From positions 146,524,196-146,588,195 of the forward strand of contig OY804577.1 of NCBI GenBank assembly GCA_963680875.1: DNA of 64,000 bases, in the 5' to 3' direction. Positions within the stretch are counted from its first letter, which is position 1; each line of letters starts with the position of its first letter. This document shows, piece after piece, positions 10,959-24,649 of this stretch. The notes under the pieces were generated by a model. The model had not been told where the DNA came from, ran no database searches, and saw only the letters and a list, made by a program, of their open reading frames with translations. The stretch comes from Bathymodiolus brooksi (taxonomy: Eukaryota; Mollusca; Bivalvia; Mytilida; Modiolidae). The position numbers and the translations under genes are program-made.

Positions 10959-13900
10959 TGTATAACTAGTACTGATATCAGTGGCTTAACCAGTAAAAGT
11001 CTCCAGATTTCCACGGTCCTGGTTTCTATGTCAGTGTATAACTAGTACTGATATCAGTGGCTTAACCAGTAAAAGTCTCCAGATTTCTACGGTCCTGGTT
11101 TCTATGTCAGTGTATAACTATTATTGATAGCAGTGGCTTAACCAGTAAAAGTCTCCAGATTTTCACAGTCCTGGTTTCTAGGTCAGTGTATAACTAGTAC
11201 TGATATCAGTGGCTTAACTAGTAAAAGTCTCCAGATTTCCACGGTCCTGGTTCCTAGGTCAGTGTATAACTAGTACTGATATCAGTGGCTTAACCAGTAA
11301 AAGTCTCCAGATTTCCACGGTCCTGGTTTCTATGTCAGTGTATAACTAGTACTGATATCAGTGGCTTAACTAGTAAAAGTCTCCAGATTTCTACGGTCAT
11401 GGTTTCTAGGTCAGTGTATAACTAGTACTGATATCAGTGGCTTAACCAGTAAAAGTCTCCAGATTTCCACCGTCCTGGTTTCTATGTCAGTGTATAACTA
11501 GTACTGATATCAGTGTCTTAACCAGTAAAAGTCTCCAGATTTCCACGGTCCTGGTTTCTAGGTCAGTGTATAACTAGTACTGATATCAGTGGCTTAACCA
11601 GTAAAAGTCTCCAGATTTCCACGGTCCTGGTTTCTATGTCAGTGTATAACTAGTACTGATATCAGTGGCTTAACTAGTAAAAGTCTCCAGATTTCCACGG
11701 TCCTGGTTTCTAGGTCAGTGTATAACTAGTACTGATATCAGTGGCTTAACCAGTAAAAGTCTCCAGATTTCCACGGTCCTGGTTTCTATGTCAGTGTATA
11801 ACTAGTACTGATATCAGTGGCTTAACCAGTAAAAGTCTCCAGATTTCCACGGTCCTGGTTTCTATGTCAGTGTATAACTAGTACTGATATCAGTGGCTTA
11901 ACCAGTAAGTCTCCAGATTTCCACGGTCCTGGTTTCTATGTCAGTGTATAACTAGTACTGATATCAGTGGCTTAACCAGTAAAAGTCTCCAGATTTCCAC
12001 GGTCCTGGTTACTATGTCAGTGTATAACTAGTACTGATATCAGTGGCTTAACCAGTAAAAGTCTCCAGATTTCCACGGTCCTGGTTTCTAGGTCAGTGTA
12101 TAACTAGTACTGATATCAGTGGCTTAACCAGTAAAAGTCTCCAGATTTCCACGGTTCTGGTTTCTATGTCAGTGTATAACTAGTACTGATATCAGTGGCT
12201 TAACCAGTAAAGGTCTCCAGATTTCCACGGTCCTGGTTTCTAGGTCAGTGTATAACTAGTACTGATATCAGTGGCTTAACCAGTAAAAGTCTCCAGATTT
12301 CCACGGTCCTGGTTTCTATGTCAGTGTATAACTAGTACTGATATCAGTGGCTTAACCAGTCAACGTCTCCAGCTTTCCACGGTCCTGGTTTCTATGTCAG
12401 TGTATAACTAGTACTGATATCAGTGGCTTAACTAGTAAAAGTCTCCAGATTTCCACGGTCCTGGTTTCTATGTCAGTGTATAACTAGTACTGATATCAGT
12501 GGCTTAACCAGTAAAAGTCTCCAGATTTCCATGATCCTGGTTTCTATGTCAGTGTATAACTAGTACTGATATCAGTGGCTTAACCAGTAAAAGTCTCCAG
12601 ATTTCCACGGTCCTGGTTTCTATGTCAGTGTATAACTAATACTGATATCAGTGGCTTAACCAGTAAAAGTCTCCAGATATCCACGGTCCTGGTTTCTATG
12701 TCAGTGTATAACTAGTACTGATATCAGTGGCTTAACCAGTAAAAGTCTCCAGATTTCCACGGTCCTGGTTTCTATGTCAGTGTATAACTAGTACTGATAT
12801 CAGTGGCTTAACCAGTAAAAGTCTCCAGATTTCCACGGTCCTGGTTTCTATGTCAGTGTATAACTAGTACTGATATCAGTGGCTTAATCAGTAAAAGTTT
12901 CCAGATTTCCACGGGCCTGGTTTCTATGTCAGTGTATAACTAGTACTGATATCAGTGGCTTAACCAGTAAGACTCCAGATTTCCATGTTCCTGGTTTCTA
13001 TGTCAGTGTATAGCTAGTACTGATATCAGTGGCTTAACCAGTCAACGTCTCCAGCTTTCCACGTTCTGGTTTCTATGTCAGTGTATAACTAGTACTTATA
13101 TCAGTGGCTTAACTAGTAAAAGTCTCCAGATTTCCACGGTCCTGGTTTCTATGTCAGTGTATAACTAGTACTGATATCAGTGGCTTAACCAGTAAAAGTC
13201 TCCAGATTTCCATGATCCTGGTTTCTATGTCAGTGTATAACTAGTACTGATATCAGTGGCTTAACCAGTAAAAGTCTCCAGATTTCCACGGTCCTGGTTT
13301 CTATGTCAGTGTATAACTAATACTGATATCAGTGGCTTAACCAGTAAAAGTCTCCAGATATCCACGGTCCTGGTTTCTATGTCAGTGTATAACTAGTACT
13401 GATATCAGTGACTTAACCAGTAAAAGTCTCCAGATTTCCACGGTCCTGGTTTCTATGTCAGTGTATAACTAGTACTGATATCAGTGGCTTAACCAGTAAA
13501 AGTCTCCAGATTTCCACGGTCCTGGTTTCTATGTCAGTGTATAACTAGTACTGATATCAGTGGCTTAATCAGTAAAAGTTTCCAGATTTCCACGGTCCTG
13601 GTTTCTATGTCAGTGTATAACTAGTACTGATATCAGTGGCTTAACCAGTAAAAGTCTCCAGATTTCCACGGTCCTGGTTTCTATGTCAGTGTATAACTAG
13701 TACTGATATCAGTGGCTTAACCAGTAAGTCTCCAGATTTCCACGGTCCTGGTTTCTATGTCAGTGTATAACTAGTACTGATATCAGTGGCTTAACCAGTA
13801 AAAGTCTCCAGATTTCCACGGTCCTGGTTTCTATGTCAGTGTATAACTAGTACTGATATCAGTGGCTTAACCAGTAAGTCTCCAGATTTCCACGGTCCTG

Positions 13901-14597
13901 GTTTCTATGTCAGTGTATAACTAGTACTGATATCAGTGGCTTAACAAGTAAAAGTCTCCAGATTTCCACGGTCCTGGTTACTATGTCAGTGTATAACTAG
14001 TACTGATATCAGTGGCTTAACCAGTAAAAGTCTCCAGATTTCCACGGTCCTGGTTTCTAGGTCAGTGTATAACTAGTACTGATATCAGTGGCTTAACCAG
14101 TAAAAGTCTCCAGATTTCCACGGTTCTGGTTTCTATGTCAGTGTATAACTAGTACTGATATCAGTGGCTTAACCAGTAAAGGTCTCCAGATTTCCACGGT
14201 CCTGGTTTCTAGGTCAGTGTATAACTAGTACTGATATCAGTGGCTTAACCAGTAAAAGTCTCCAGATTTCCACGGTCCTGGTTTCTATGTCAGTGTATAA
14301 CTAGTACTGATATCAGTGGCTTAACCAGTCAACGTCTCCAGCTTTCCACGGTCCTGGTTTCTATGTCAGTGTATAACTAGTACTGATATCAGTGGCTTAA
14401 CTAGTAAAAGTCTCCAGATTTCCAAGGTCCTGGTTTCTATGTCAGTGTATAACTAGTACTGATATCAGTGGCTTAACCAGTAAAAGTCTCCAGATTTCCA
14501 TGATCCTGGTTTCTATGTCAGTGTATAACTAGTACTGATATCAGTGGCTTAACCAGTAAAAGTCTCCAGATTTCCACGGTTCTGGTTTCTATGTCAG
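10959..14597 (+). repeat. 3,639-bp tandem duplication, copy 2
   Basis: Directly abuts copy 1. The CACGGTTCTGG marker near the end of copy 1 (10940) recurs at 14580 near the end of this copy, so the junction lies at about 10,958, give or take a monomer. The copies are nearly identical by eye; one difference is AAAATTCTCC near 9102 against AAAAGTCTCC here. Confidence 0.92.
11120..11575 (+). repeat. GATAGC core, instance 5 (six monomers)
   Basis: Complete core with the same six diagnostic monomers as the first. It lies at the start of the second 3,639-bp unit. Confidence 0.9.
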
Positions 14598-15200
14598 TGT
14601 ATAACTAGTACTGATATCAGTGGCTTAACCAGTAAAAGTCTCCAGATTTCCACGGTCCTGGTTTCTATGTCAGTGTATAACTAGTACTGATATCAGTGGC
14701 TTAACCAGTAAAAGTCTCCAGATTTCCATGGTCTTGGTTTCTATGTCAGTGTATAACTAGTACTGATATCAGTGGCTTAACCAGTAAAAGTCTCCAGATT
14801 TCCACGGTCCTGGTTTCTATGTCAGTGTATAACTAGTACTGATATCAGTGGCTTAACCAGTAAAAGTCTCCAGATTTCCACGGTCCTGGTTTCTGTCAGT
14901 GTATAACTAGTACTGATATCAGTGGCTTAACCAGTAAAAGTCTCCAGATTTCCACGGTCCTGGTTTCTGTCAGTGTATAACTAGTACTGATATCAGTGGC
15001 TTAACCAGTAAAAGTCTCCAGATTTCCACGGTCCTGGTTTCTATGTCAGTGTATAACTAGTACTGATATCAGTGGCTTAACCAGTCAAAGTCTCCAGATT
15101 TCCACGGTCCTGGTTTCTGTCAGTGTATAACTAGTACTGATATCAGTGGTTTAACCAGTAAAAGTCTCCAGATTACCACGGTCCTGGTTTCTATGTCAGT
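14598..15200 (+). repeat. Return of the 6-kb-type segment (offset 8,634 bp)
   Basis: CCATGGTCTTGG (14725), TCAAAGTCTCC (15085) and GATTACCACGG (15175) recur exactly 8,634 bp after 6091, 6451 and 6541. The private TCAAAG change shows it derives from the 5.9-7.8-kb copy and not from the 2.6-kb one. The next core is only 8,032 bp from its partner, so about eight monomers (602 bp) are missing between 15.2 and 15.5 kb. Confidence 0.85.
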
Positions 15201-15399
15201 GTATAACTAGTACTGATATCAGTGGCTTAATCAGTAAAAGTCTCCAGATTTCCACGGTCCTGGTTTCTATGTCAGTGTATAACTAGTACTGATATCAGTG
15301 GCTTAACCAGTAAAAGTCTCCAGATTTCCACGGTCCTGGTTTCTATGTCAGTGTATAACTAGTACTGATATCAGTGGCTTAACCAGTAAAAGTCTCCAG

Positions 15400-18010
15400 A
15401 TTTCCACGGTCCTGGTTTCTATGTCAGTGTATAACTAGTACTGATATCAGTGGCTTAACCAGTAAAAGTCTCCAGATTTCCACGGTCCTGGTTTCTATGT
15501 CAGTGTATAACTATTATTGATAGCAGTGGCTTAACCAGTAAAAGTCTCCAGATTTTCACAGTCCTGGTTTCTAGGTCAGTGTATAACTAGTACTGATATC
15601 AGTGGCTTAACCAGTAAAAGTCTCCAGATTTCCACGGTCCTGGTTCCTAGGTCAGTGTATAACTAGTACTGATATCAGTGGCTTAACCAGTAAAAGTCTC
15701 CAGATTTCCACGGTCCTGGTTTCTATGTCAGTGTATAACTAGTACTGATATCAGTGGCTTAACTAGTAAAAGTCTCCAGATTTCTACGGTCATGGTTTCT
15801 AGGTCAGTGTATAACTAGTACTGATATCAGTGGCTTAACCAGTAAAAGTCTCCAGATTTCCACCGTCCTGGTTTCTATGTCAGTGTATAACTAGTACTGA
15901 TATCAGTGTCTTAACCAGTAAAAGTCTCCAGATTTCCACGGTCCTGGTTTCTAGGTCAGTGTATAACTAGTACTGATATCAGTGGCTTAACCAGTAAAAG
16001 TCTCCAGATTTCCACGGTCCTGGTTTCTATGTCAGTGTATAACTAGTACTGATATCAGTGGCTTAACTAGTAAAAGTCTCCAGATTTCCACGGTCCTGGT
16101 TTCTAGGTCAGTGTATAACTAGTACTGATATCAGTGGCTTAACCAGTAAAAGTCTCCAGATTTCCACGGTCCTGGTTTCTATGTCAGTGTATAACTAGTA
16201 CTGATATCAGTGGCTTAACCAGTAAAAGTCTCCAGATTTCCACGGTCCTGGTTTCTATGTCAGTGTATAACTAGTACTGATATCAGTGGCTTAACCAGTA
16301 AGTCTCCAGATTTCCACGGTCCTGGTTTCTATGTCAGTGTATAACTAGTACTGATATCAGTGGCTTAACCAGTAAAAGTCTCCAGATTTCCACGGTCCTG
16401 GTTACTATGTCAGTGTATAACTAGTACTGATATCAGTGGCTTAACCAGTAAAAGTCTCCAGATTTCCACGGTCCTGGTTTCTAGGTCAGTGTATAACTAG
16501 AACTGATATCAGTGGCTTAACCAGTAAAAGTCTCCAGATTTCCACGGTTCTGGTTTCTATGTCAGTGTATAACTAGTACTGATATCAGTGGCTTAACCAG
16601 TAAAGGTCTCCAGATTTCCACGGTCCTGGTTTCTAGGTCAGTGTATAACTAGTACTGATATCAGTGGCTTAACCAGTAAAAGTCTCCAGATTTCCACGGT
16701 CCTGGTTTCTATGTCAGTGTATAACTAGTACTGATATCAGTGGCTTAACCAGTCAACGTCTCCAGCTTTCCACGGTCCTGGTTTCTATGTCAGTGTATAA
16801 CTAGTACTGATATCAGTGGCTTAACTAGTAAAAGTCTCCAGATTTCCAAGGTCCTGGTTTCTATGTCAGTGTATAACTAGTACTGATATCAGTGGCTTAA
16901 CCAGTAAAAGTCTCCAGATTTCCATGATCCTGGTTTCTATGTCAGTGTATAACTAGTACTGATATCAGTGGCTTAACCAGTAAAAGTCTCCAGATTTCCA
17001 CGGTCCTGGTTTCTATGTCAGTGTATAACTAATACTGATATCAGTGGCTTAACCAGTAAAAGTCTCCAGATATCCACGGTCCTGGTTTCTATGTCAGTGT
17101 ATAACTAGTACTGATATCAGTGGCTTAACCAGTAAAAGTCTCCAGATTTCCACGGTCCTGGTTTCTATGTCAGTGTATAACTAGTACTGATATCAGTGGC
17201 TTAACCAGTAAAAGTCTCCAGATTTCCACGGTCCTGGTTTCTATGTCAGTGTATAACTAGTACTGATATCAGTGGCTTAATCAGTAAAAGTTTCCAGATT
17301 TCCACGGGCCTGGTTTCTATGTCAGTGTATAACTAGTACTGATATCAGTGGCTTAACCAGTAAGACTCCAGATTTCCATGTTCCTGGTTTCTATGTCAGT
17401 GTATAGCTAGTACTGATATCAGTGGCTTAACCAGTCAACGTCTCCAGCTTTCCACGGTCCTGGTTTCTATGTCAGTGTATAACTAGTACTTATATCAGTG
17501 GCTTAACTAGTAAAAGTCTCCAGATTTCCACGGTCCTGGTTTCTATGTCAGTGTATAACTAGTACTGATATCAGTGGCTTAACCAGTAAAAGTCTCCAGA
17601 TTTCCATGATCCTGGTTTCTATGTCAGTGTATAACTAGTACTGATATCAGTGGCTTAACCAGTAAAAGTCTCCAGATTTCCACGGTCCTGGTTTCTATGT
17701 CAGTGTATAACTAATACTGATATCAGTGGCTTAACCAGTAAAAGTCTCCAGATATCCACGGTCCTGGTTTCTATGTCAGTGTATAACTAGTACTGATATC
17801 AGTGACTTAACCAGTAAAAGTCTCCAGATTTCCACGGTCCTGGTTTCTATGTCAGTGTATAACTAGTACTGATATCAGTGGCTTAACCAGTAAAAGTCTC
17901 CAGATTTCCACGGTCCTGGTTTCTATGTCAGTGTATAACTAGTACTGATATCAGTGGCTTAATCAGTAAAAGTTTCCAGATTTCCACGGTCCTGGTTTCT
18001 ATGTCAGTGT
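15400..18010 (+). repeat. Third, partial copy of the 3,639-bp unit (offset 4,393)
   Basis: GATAGC core (15515), CCACCGTCC (15855), TCAACGTCTCC (16753, 17435) and AATCAG (17961) match copy 2 at an offset of 4,393-4,394 bp. The 1-bp shift comes from this copy having the full CCACGGTCCTGG where copy 2 has CCACGTTCTGG. Similarity ends near 18.0 kb, where TAAGACTCC follows. Confidence 0.85.
15513..15968 (+). repeat. GATAGC core, instance 6 (six monomers)
   Basis: Complete core. Its second monomer has consensus AACCAG where the earlier instances have AACTAG, but it keeps GGTTCCTAGG. Confidence 0.9.
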
Positions 18011-18245
18011 ATAACTAGTACTGATATCAGTGGCTTAACCAGTAAGACTCCAGATTTCCATGTTCCTGGTTTCTATGTCAGTGTATAACTAGTACTGATA
18101 TCAGTGGCTTAACCAGTAAAAGTCTCCAGATTTCCACGGTCCTGGTTTCTATGTCAGTGTATAACTAGTACTGATATCAGTGGCTTAACTAGTAAAAGTC
18201 TCCAGTTTTCCACGGTCCTGGTTTCTAGGTCAGTGTATAACTAGT
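16200..18245 (+). repeat. 2,046-bp tandem duplication, copy 1
   Basis: About 27 monomers. Markers recur 2,046 bp on: TAAGTCTCC 16298/18344, TCAACGTCTCC 16753/18799 and 17435/19481, TCCAGTTTTCC 18201/20247. It overlaps the third partial copy of the 3,639-bp unit, so this duplication happened after that segment was in place. Confidence 0.9.
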
Positions 18246-20300
18246 ACTGATATCAGTGGCTTAACCAGTAAAAGTCTCCAGATTTCCACGGTCCTGGTTT
18301 CTATGTCAGTGTATAACTAGTACTGATATCAGTGGCTTAACCAGTAAGTCTCCAGATTTCCACGGTCCTGGTTTCTATGTCAGTGTATAACTAGTACTGA
18401 TATCAGTGGCTTAACCAGTAAAAGTCTCCAGATTTCCACGGTCCTGGTTACTATGTCAGTGTATAACTAGTACTGATATCAGTGGCTTAACCAGTAAAAG
18501 TCTCCAGATTTCCACGGTCCTGGTTTCTAGGTCAGTGTATAACTAGTACTGATATCAGTGGCTTAACCAGTAAAAGTCTCCAGATTTCCACGGTTCTGGT
18601 TTCTATGTCAGTGTATAACTAGTACTGATATCAGTGGCTTAACCAGTAAAGGTCTCCAGATTTCCACGGTCCTGGTTTCTAGGTCAGTGTATAACTAGTA
18701 CTGATATCAGTGGCTTAACCAGTAAAAGTCTCCAGATTTCCACGGTCCTGGTTTCTATGTCAGTGTATAACTAGTACTGATATCAGTGGCTTAACCAGTC
18801 AACGTCTCCAGCTTTCCACGGTCCTGGTTTCTATGTCAGTGTATAACTAGTACTGATATCAGTGGCTTAACTAGTAAAAGTCTCCAGATTTCCAAGGTCC
18901 TGGTTTCTATGTCAGTGTATAACTAGTACTGATATCAGTGGCTTAACCAGTAAAAGTCTCCAGATTTCCATGATCCTGGTTTCTATGTCAGTGTATAACT
19001 AGTACTGATATCAGTGGCTTAACCAGTAAAAGTCTCCAGATTTCCACGGTCCTGGTTTCTATGTCAGTGTATAACTAATACTGATATCAGTGGCTTAACC
19101 AGTAAAAGTCTCCAGATATCCACGGTCCTGGTTTCTATGTCAGTGTATAACTAGTACTGATATCAGTGGCTTAACCAGTAAAAGTCTCCAGATTTCCACG
19201 GTCCTGGTTTCTATGTCAGTGTATAACTAGTACTGATATCAGTGGCTTAACCAGTAAAAGTCTCCAGATTTCCACGGTCCTGGTTTCTATGTCAGTGTAT
19301 AACTAGTACTGATATCAGTGGCTTAATCAGTAAAAGTTTCCAGATTTCCACGGGCCTGGTTTCTATGTCAGTGTATAACTAGTACTGATATCAGTGGCTT
19401 AACCAGTAAGACTCCAGATTTCCATGTTCCTGGTTTCTATGTCAGTGTATAGCTAGTACTGATATCAGTGGCTTAACCAGTCAACGTCTCCAGCTTTCCA
19501 CGGTCCTGGTTTCTATGTCAGTGTATAACTAGTACTTATATCAGTGGCTTAACTAGTAAAAGTCTCCAGATTTCCACGGTCCTGGTTTCTATGTCAGTGT
19601 ATAACTAGTACTGATATCAGTGGCTTAACCAGTAAAAGTCTCCAGATTTCCATGATCTTGGTTTCTATGTCAGTGTATAACTAGTACTGATATCAGTGGC
19701 TTAACCAGTAAAAGTCTCCAGATTTCCACGGTCCTGGTTTCTATGTCAGTGTATAACTAATACTGATATCAGTGGCTTAACCAGTAAAAGTCTCCAGATA
19801 TCCACGGTCCTGGTTTCTATGTCAGTGTATAACTAGTACTGATATCAGTGGCTTAACCAGTAAAAGTCTCCAGATTTCCACGGTCCTGGTTTCTATGTCA
19901 GTGTATAACTAGTACTGATATCAGTGGCTTAACCAGTAAAAGTCTCCAGATTTCCACGGTCCTGGTTTCTATGTCAGTGTATAACTAGTACTGATATCAG
20001 TGGCTTAATCAGTAAAAGTTTCCAGATTTCCACGGTCCTGGTTTCTATGTCAGTGTATAACTAGTACTGATATCAGTGGCTTAACCAGTAAGACTCCAGA
20101 TTTCCATGTTCCTGGTTTCTATGTCAGTGTATAACTAGTACTGATATCAGTGGCTTAACCAGTAAAAGTCTCCAGATTTCCACGGTCCTGGTTTCTATGT
20201 CAGTGTATAACTAGTACTGATATCAGTGGCTTAACTAGTAAAAGTCTCCAGTTTTCCACGGTCCTGGTTTCTAGGTCAGTGTATAACTAGTACTGATATC
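18246..20300 (+). repeat. 2,046-bp tandem duplication, copy 2
   Basis: Abuts copy 1. Small differences include CATGATCTTGG near 19650 against CATGATCCTGG near 17604, and GGCTTAACC near 19850 against GACTTAACC near 17804. Confidence 0.9.
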
Positions 20301-23300
20301 AGTGGCTTAACTAGTAAAAGTCTCCAGATTTCCACGGTCCTGGTTTCTAGGTCAGTGTATAACTAGTACTGATATCAGTGGCTTAACCAGTAAAAGTCTC
20401 CAGATTTCCACGGTCCTGGTTTCTAGGTCAGTGTATAACTAGTACTGATATCATTGGCTTAACCAGTAAAAGTCTCCAGATTTCCACGGTCCTGGTTTCT
20501 ATGTCAGTGTATAACTAGTACTGATATCAGTGGCTTAACCAGTAAAAGTCTCCAGATTTCCACGGTCCTGGTTTCTATGTCAGTGTATAACTAGTACTGA
20601 TATCAGTGGCTTAACCAGTAAAAGTCTCCAGATTTCCACGGTCCTGGTTTCTATGTCAGTGTATAACTAGTACTGATATCAGTGGCTTAACCAGTAAAAG
20701 TCTCCAGATTTCTACGGTCATGGTTTCTATGTCAGTGTATAACTAGTACTGATATCAGTGGCTTAACCAGTAAAAGTCTCCAGATTTCCACGGTCCTGGT
20801 TTCTATGTCAGTGTATAACTAGTACTGATATCAGTGGCTTAACCAGTAAAAGTCTCCAGATTTCCACGGTCCTGGTTTCTAGGTCAGTGTATAACTAGTA
20901 CTGATATCAGTGGCTTAACCGGTAAAAGTCTCCAGATTTCCACGGTCCTGGTTTCTATGTCAGTGTATAACTAGTACTGATATCAGTGGCTTAACCAGTA
21001 AAAGTCTCCAGATTTCCACGGTCCTGGTTTCTATGTCAGTGTATAACTAGTACTGATATCAGTGGCTTAACCAATAAGTCTCCAGATTTCCATGGTCCTG
21101 GTTTCTATGTCAGTGTATAATTAGTACTGATATCAGTGGCTTAACCAGTAAAAGTCTCCAGATTTCCACGATCTTGGTTTCTATGTCAGTGTATAACTAA
21201 TACTGATATCAGTGGCTTAACCAGTAAAAGTCTCCAGATTTCCACGGTCCTGGTTTCTATGTCAGTGTATAACTAGTACTGATATCAGTGGCTTAACCAG
21301 TAAGTCTCCAGATTTCCACAGTCCTGGTTTCTATGTCAGTGTATAACTAGTACTGATATCAGTGGCTTAACCAGTAAAAGTCTCCAGATTTCCACGGTCC
21401 TGGTTTCTATGTCAGTGTATAACTAGTACTGATATCAGTGGCTTAACCAGTAAAAGTCTCGATTTCCATGGTCCTGGTTTCTATGTCAGTGTATAACTAG
21501 TACTGATATCAGTGGCTTAGCCAGTAAAAGTCTCCAGATTTCCACGGTCCTGGTTTCTATGTCAGTGTATAACTAGTACTGATATCAGTGGCTTAATCAG
21601 TAAAAGTCTCCAGATTTCCACGGTCCTGGTTTCTATGTCAGTGTATAACTAGTACTGATATCAGTGGCTTAACCAGTAAAAGTCTCCAGATTTCCACGGT
21701 TCTGGTTTCTATGTCAGTGTATAACTAGTACTGATATCAGTGGCTTAACCAGTAAAAGTCTCCAGATTTCCACGGTCCTGGTTTCTATGTCAGTGTATAA
21801 CTAGTACTGATATCAGTGGCTTAACCAGTAAAAGTCTCCAGATTTCCACGGTCCTGGTTTCTATGTCAGTGTATAACTAGTACTGATATCAGTGGCTTAA
21901 CCAGTAAAAGTCTCCAGATTTCCACGGTCCTGGTTTCTATGTCAGTGTATAACTAGTACTGATATCAGTGGCTTAACCAGTAAAAGTCTCCAGATTTCCA
22001 CGGTCCTGGTTTCTGTCAGTGTATAACTAGTACTGATATCAGTGGCTTAACCAGTAAAAGTCTCCAGATTTCCACGGTCCTGGTTTCTGTCAGTGTATAA
22101 CTAGTACTGATATCAGTGGCTTAACCAGTAAAAGTCTCCAGATTTCCACGGTCCTGGTTTCTATGTCAGTGTATAACTAGTACTGATATCAGTGGCTTAA
22201 CCAGTAAAAGTCTCCAGATTTCCACGGTCCTGGTTTCTATGTCAGTGTATAACTAGTACTGATATCAGTGGCTTAACCAGTGAAAGTCTCCAGATTTCCA
22301 CGGTCCTGGTTTCTATGTCAGTGTATAACTAGTACTGATAGCAGTGGCTTAACCAGTAAAAGTCTCCAGATTTCCACAGTCCTGGTTTCTAGGTCAGTGT
22401 ATAACTAGTACTGATATCAGTGGCTTAACTAGTAAAAGTCTCCAGATTTCCACGGTCCTGGTTCCTAGGGCAGTGTATAACTAGTACTGATATCAGTGGC
22501 TTAACCAGTAAAAGTCTCCAGATTTCCACGGTCCTGGTTTCTATGTCAGTGTATAACTAGTACTGATATCAGTGGCTTAACTAGTAAAAGTCTCCAGATT
22601 TCCACGGTCCTGGTTTCTAGGTCAGTGTATAACTAGTACTGATATCAGTGGCTTAACCAGTAAAAGTCTCCAGATTTCCACGGTCCTGGTTTCTATGTCA
22701 GTGTATAACTAGTACTGATATCAGTGTCTTAACCAGTAAAAGTCTCCAGATTTCCACGGTCCTGGTTTCTAGGTCAGTGTATAACTAGTACTGATATCAG
22801 TGGCTTAACCAGTAAAAGTTTCCAGATTTCCACGGTCCTGGTTTCTGTCAGTGTATAACTAGTACTGATATCAGTGGCTTAACCAGTAAAAGTCTCCAGA
22901 TTTCCACGGTCCTGGTTTCTATGTCAGTGTATAACTAGTACTGATATCAGTGGCTTAACCAGTAAAAGTCTCCAGATTTCCACGGTCCTGGTTTCTATGT
23001 CAGTGTATAACTAGTACTGATATCAGTGGCTTAACCAGTAAATGTCTCCAGATTTCCACGGTCCTGGTTTCTATGTCAGTGTATAACTAGTACTGATATC
23101 AGTGGCTTAACCAGTAAAAGTCTCCAGATTTCCACGGTCCTGGTTACTATGTCAGTGTATAACTAGTACTGATATCAGTGGCTTAACCAGTAAAAGTCTC
23201 CAGATTTCCACGGTCCTGGTTTCTAGGTCAGTGTATAACTAGTACTGATATCAGTGGCTTAACCAGTAAAAGTCTCCAGATTTCCACGGTTCTGGTTTCT

Positions 23301-24649
23301 ATGTCAGTGTATAACTAGTACTGATATCAGTGGCTTAACCAGTAAAGGTCTCCAGATTTCCACGGTCCTGGTTTCTAGGTCAGTGTATAACTAGTACTGA
23401 TATCAGTGGCTTAACCAGTAAAAGTCTCCAGATTTCCACGGTCCTGGTTTCTATGTCAGTGTATAACAAGTACTGATATCAGTGGCTTAACCAGTAAAAG
23501 TCTCCAGATTTCCACGGTCCTGGTTTCTATGTCAGTGTATAATTAGTACTGATATCAGTGGCTTAACCAGTAAAAACCTCCAGATTTCCACAGTCCTGGT
23601 TTCTATGTCAGTGTATAACTAGTACTTATATCAGTGGCTTAACTAGTAAAAGTCTCCAGATTTCCACGGTCCTGGTTTCTATGTCAGTGTATAACTAGTA
23701 CTGATATCAGTGGCTTAACCAGTAAAAGTCTCCAGATTTCCATGATCCTGGTTTCTATGTCAGTGTATAACTAGTACTGATATCAGTGGCTTAACCAGTA
23801 AAAGTCTCCAGATTTCCACGGTCCTGGTTTCTATGTCAGTGTATAACTAATACTGAAATCAGTGGCTTAACCAGTAAAAGTCTCCAGATATCCACGGTGC
23901 TGGTTTCTATGTCAGTGTATAACTAGTACTGATATCAGTGGCTTAACCAGTAAAAGTCTCCAGATTTCCACGGTCCTGGTTTCTATGTCAGTGTATAACT
24001 AGTACTGATATCATTGGCTTAACCAGTAAAAGTCTCCAGATTTCCACGGTCCTGGTTTCTATGTCAGTGTATAACTAGTACTGATATCAGTGGCTTAATC
24101 AGTAAAAGTTTCCAGATTTCCACGGTCCTGGTTTCTATGTCAGTGTATAACTAGTACTGATATCAGTGGCTTAACCAGTAAGACTCCAGATTTCCATGTT
24201 CCTGGTTTCTATGTCAGTGTATAACTAGTACTGATATCAGTGGCTTAACCAGTAAAAGTCTCCAGATTTCCACGGTCCTGGTTTCTATGTCAGTGTATAA
24301 CTAGTACTGATATCAGTGGCTTAACTGGTAAAAGTCTCCAGTTTTCCACGGTCCTGGTTTCTATGTCAGTGTATAACTAGTACTGATATCAGTGGCTTAA
24401 CTAGTAAAAGTCTCCAGATTTCCACGGTCCTGGTTTCTAGGTCAGTGTATAACTAGTACTGATATCAGTGGCTTAACCAGTAAAAGTCTCCAGATTTCCA
24501 CGGTCCTGGTTTCTATGTCAGTGTATAACTAGTACTGATATCAGTGGCTTAACCAGTAAAAGTCTCCATATTTCCACGTTCCTGGTTTCTAGGTCATTGT
24601 ATAACTAGTACTGATATCAGTGGCTTAACCAGTAAATGTCTCCAGATTT
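20301..24649 (+). repeat. Mosaic region between duplications
   Basis: Ordinary head-to-tail monomers with mixed variants. About 20.9-21.5 kb (AACCGGTAAAAG to CTCGATTTCC, 540 bp apart) is related to the units at 26.6-27.1 kb with the same spacing. About 23.6-24.4 kb repeats the CTTATATC / CATGATCC / TAATACTG / GATATCCACGG order seen at 17.5-18.2 kb. A GATAGC core lies at 22.3 kb. Unlike its neighbours, this stretch shows no large tandem duplication at a single offset. Confidence 0.8.
22331..22786 (+). repeat. GATAGC core, instance 7 (early form)
   Basis: The first monomer carries T11G, G48A and T62G but keeps G2 and C5 (AGTACTGATAGC). The second has GGTTCCTAGG and the sixth (22711) has AGTGTCTT, exactly 380 bp from the start. 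The fourth and fifth lack the TCATGG and CACCG changes. This looks like a less-derived version of the cores on the left. Confidence 0.88.

Noticed and set aside
20301..24649. Inverted or unrelated segment in the mosaic regions
   Set aside because: Reading through, every unit keeps the same orientation and recognisable landmarks (CTCCAG, CCTGGT, CAGTGTATAA). The mosaic is only in point variants and small indels.
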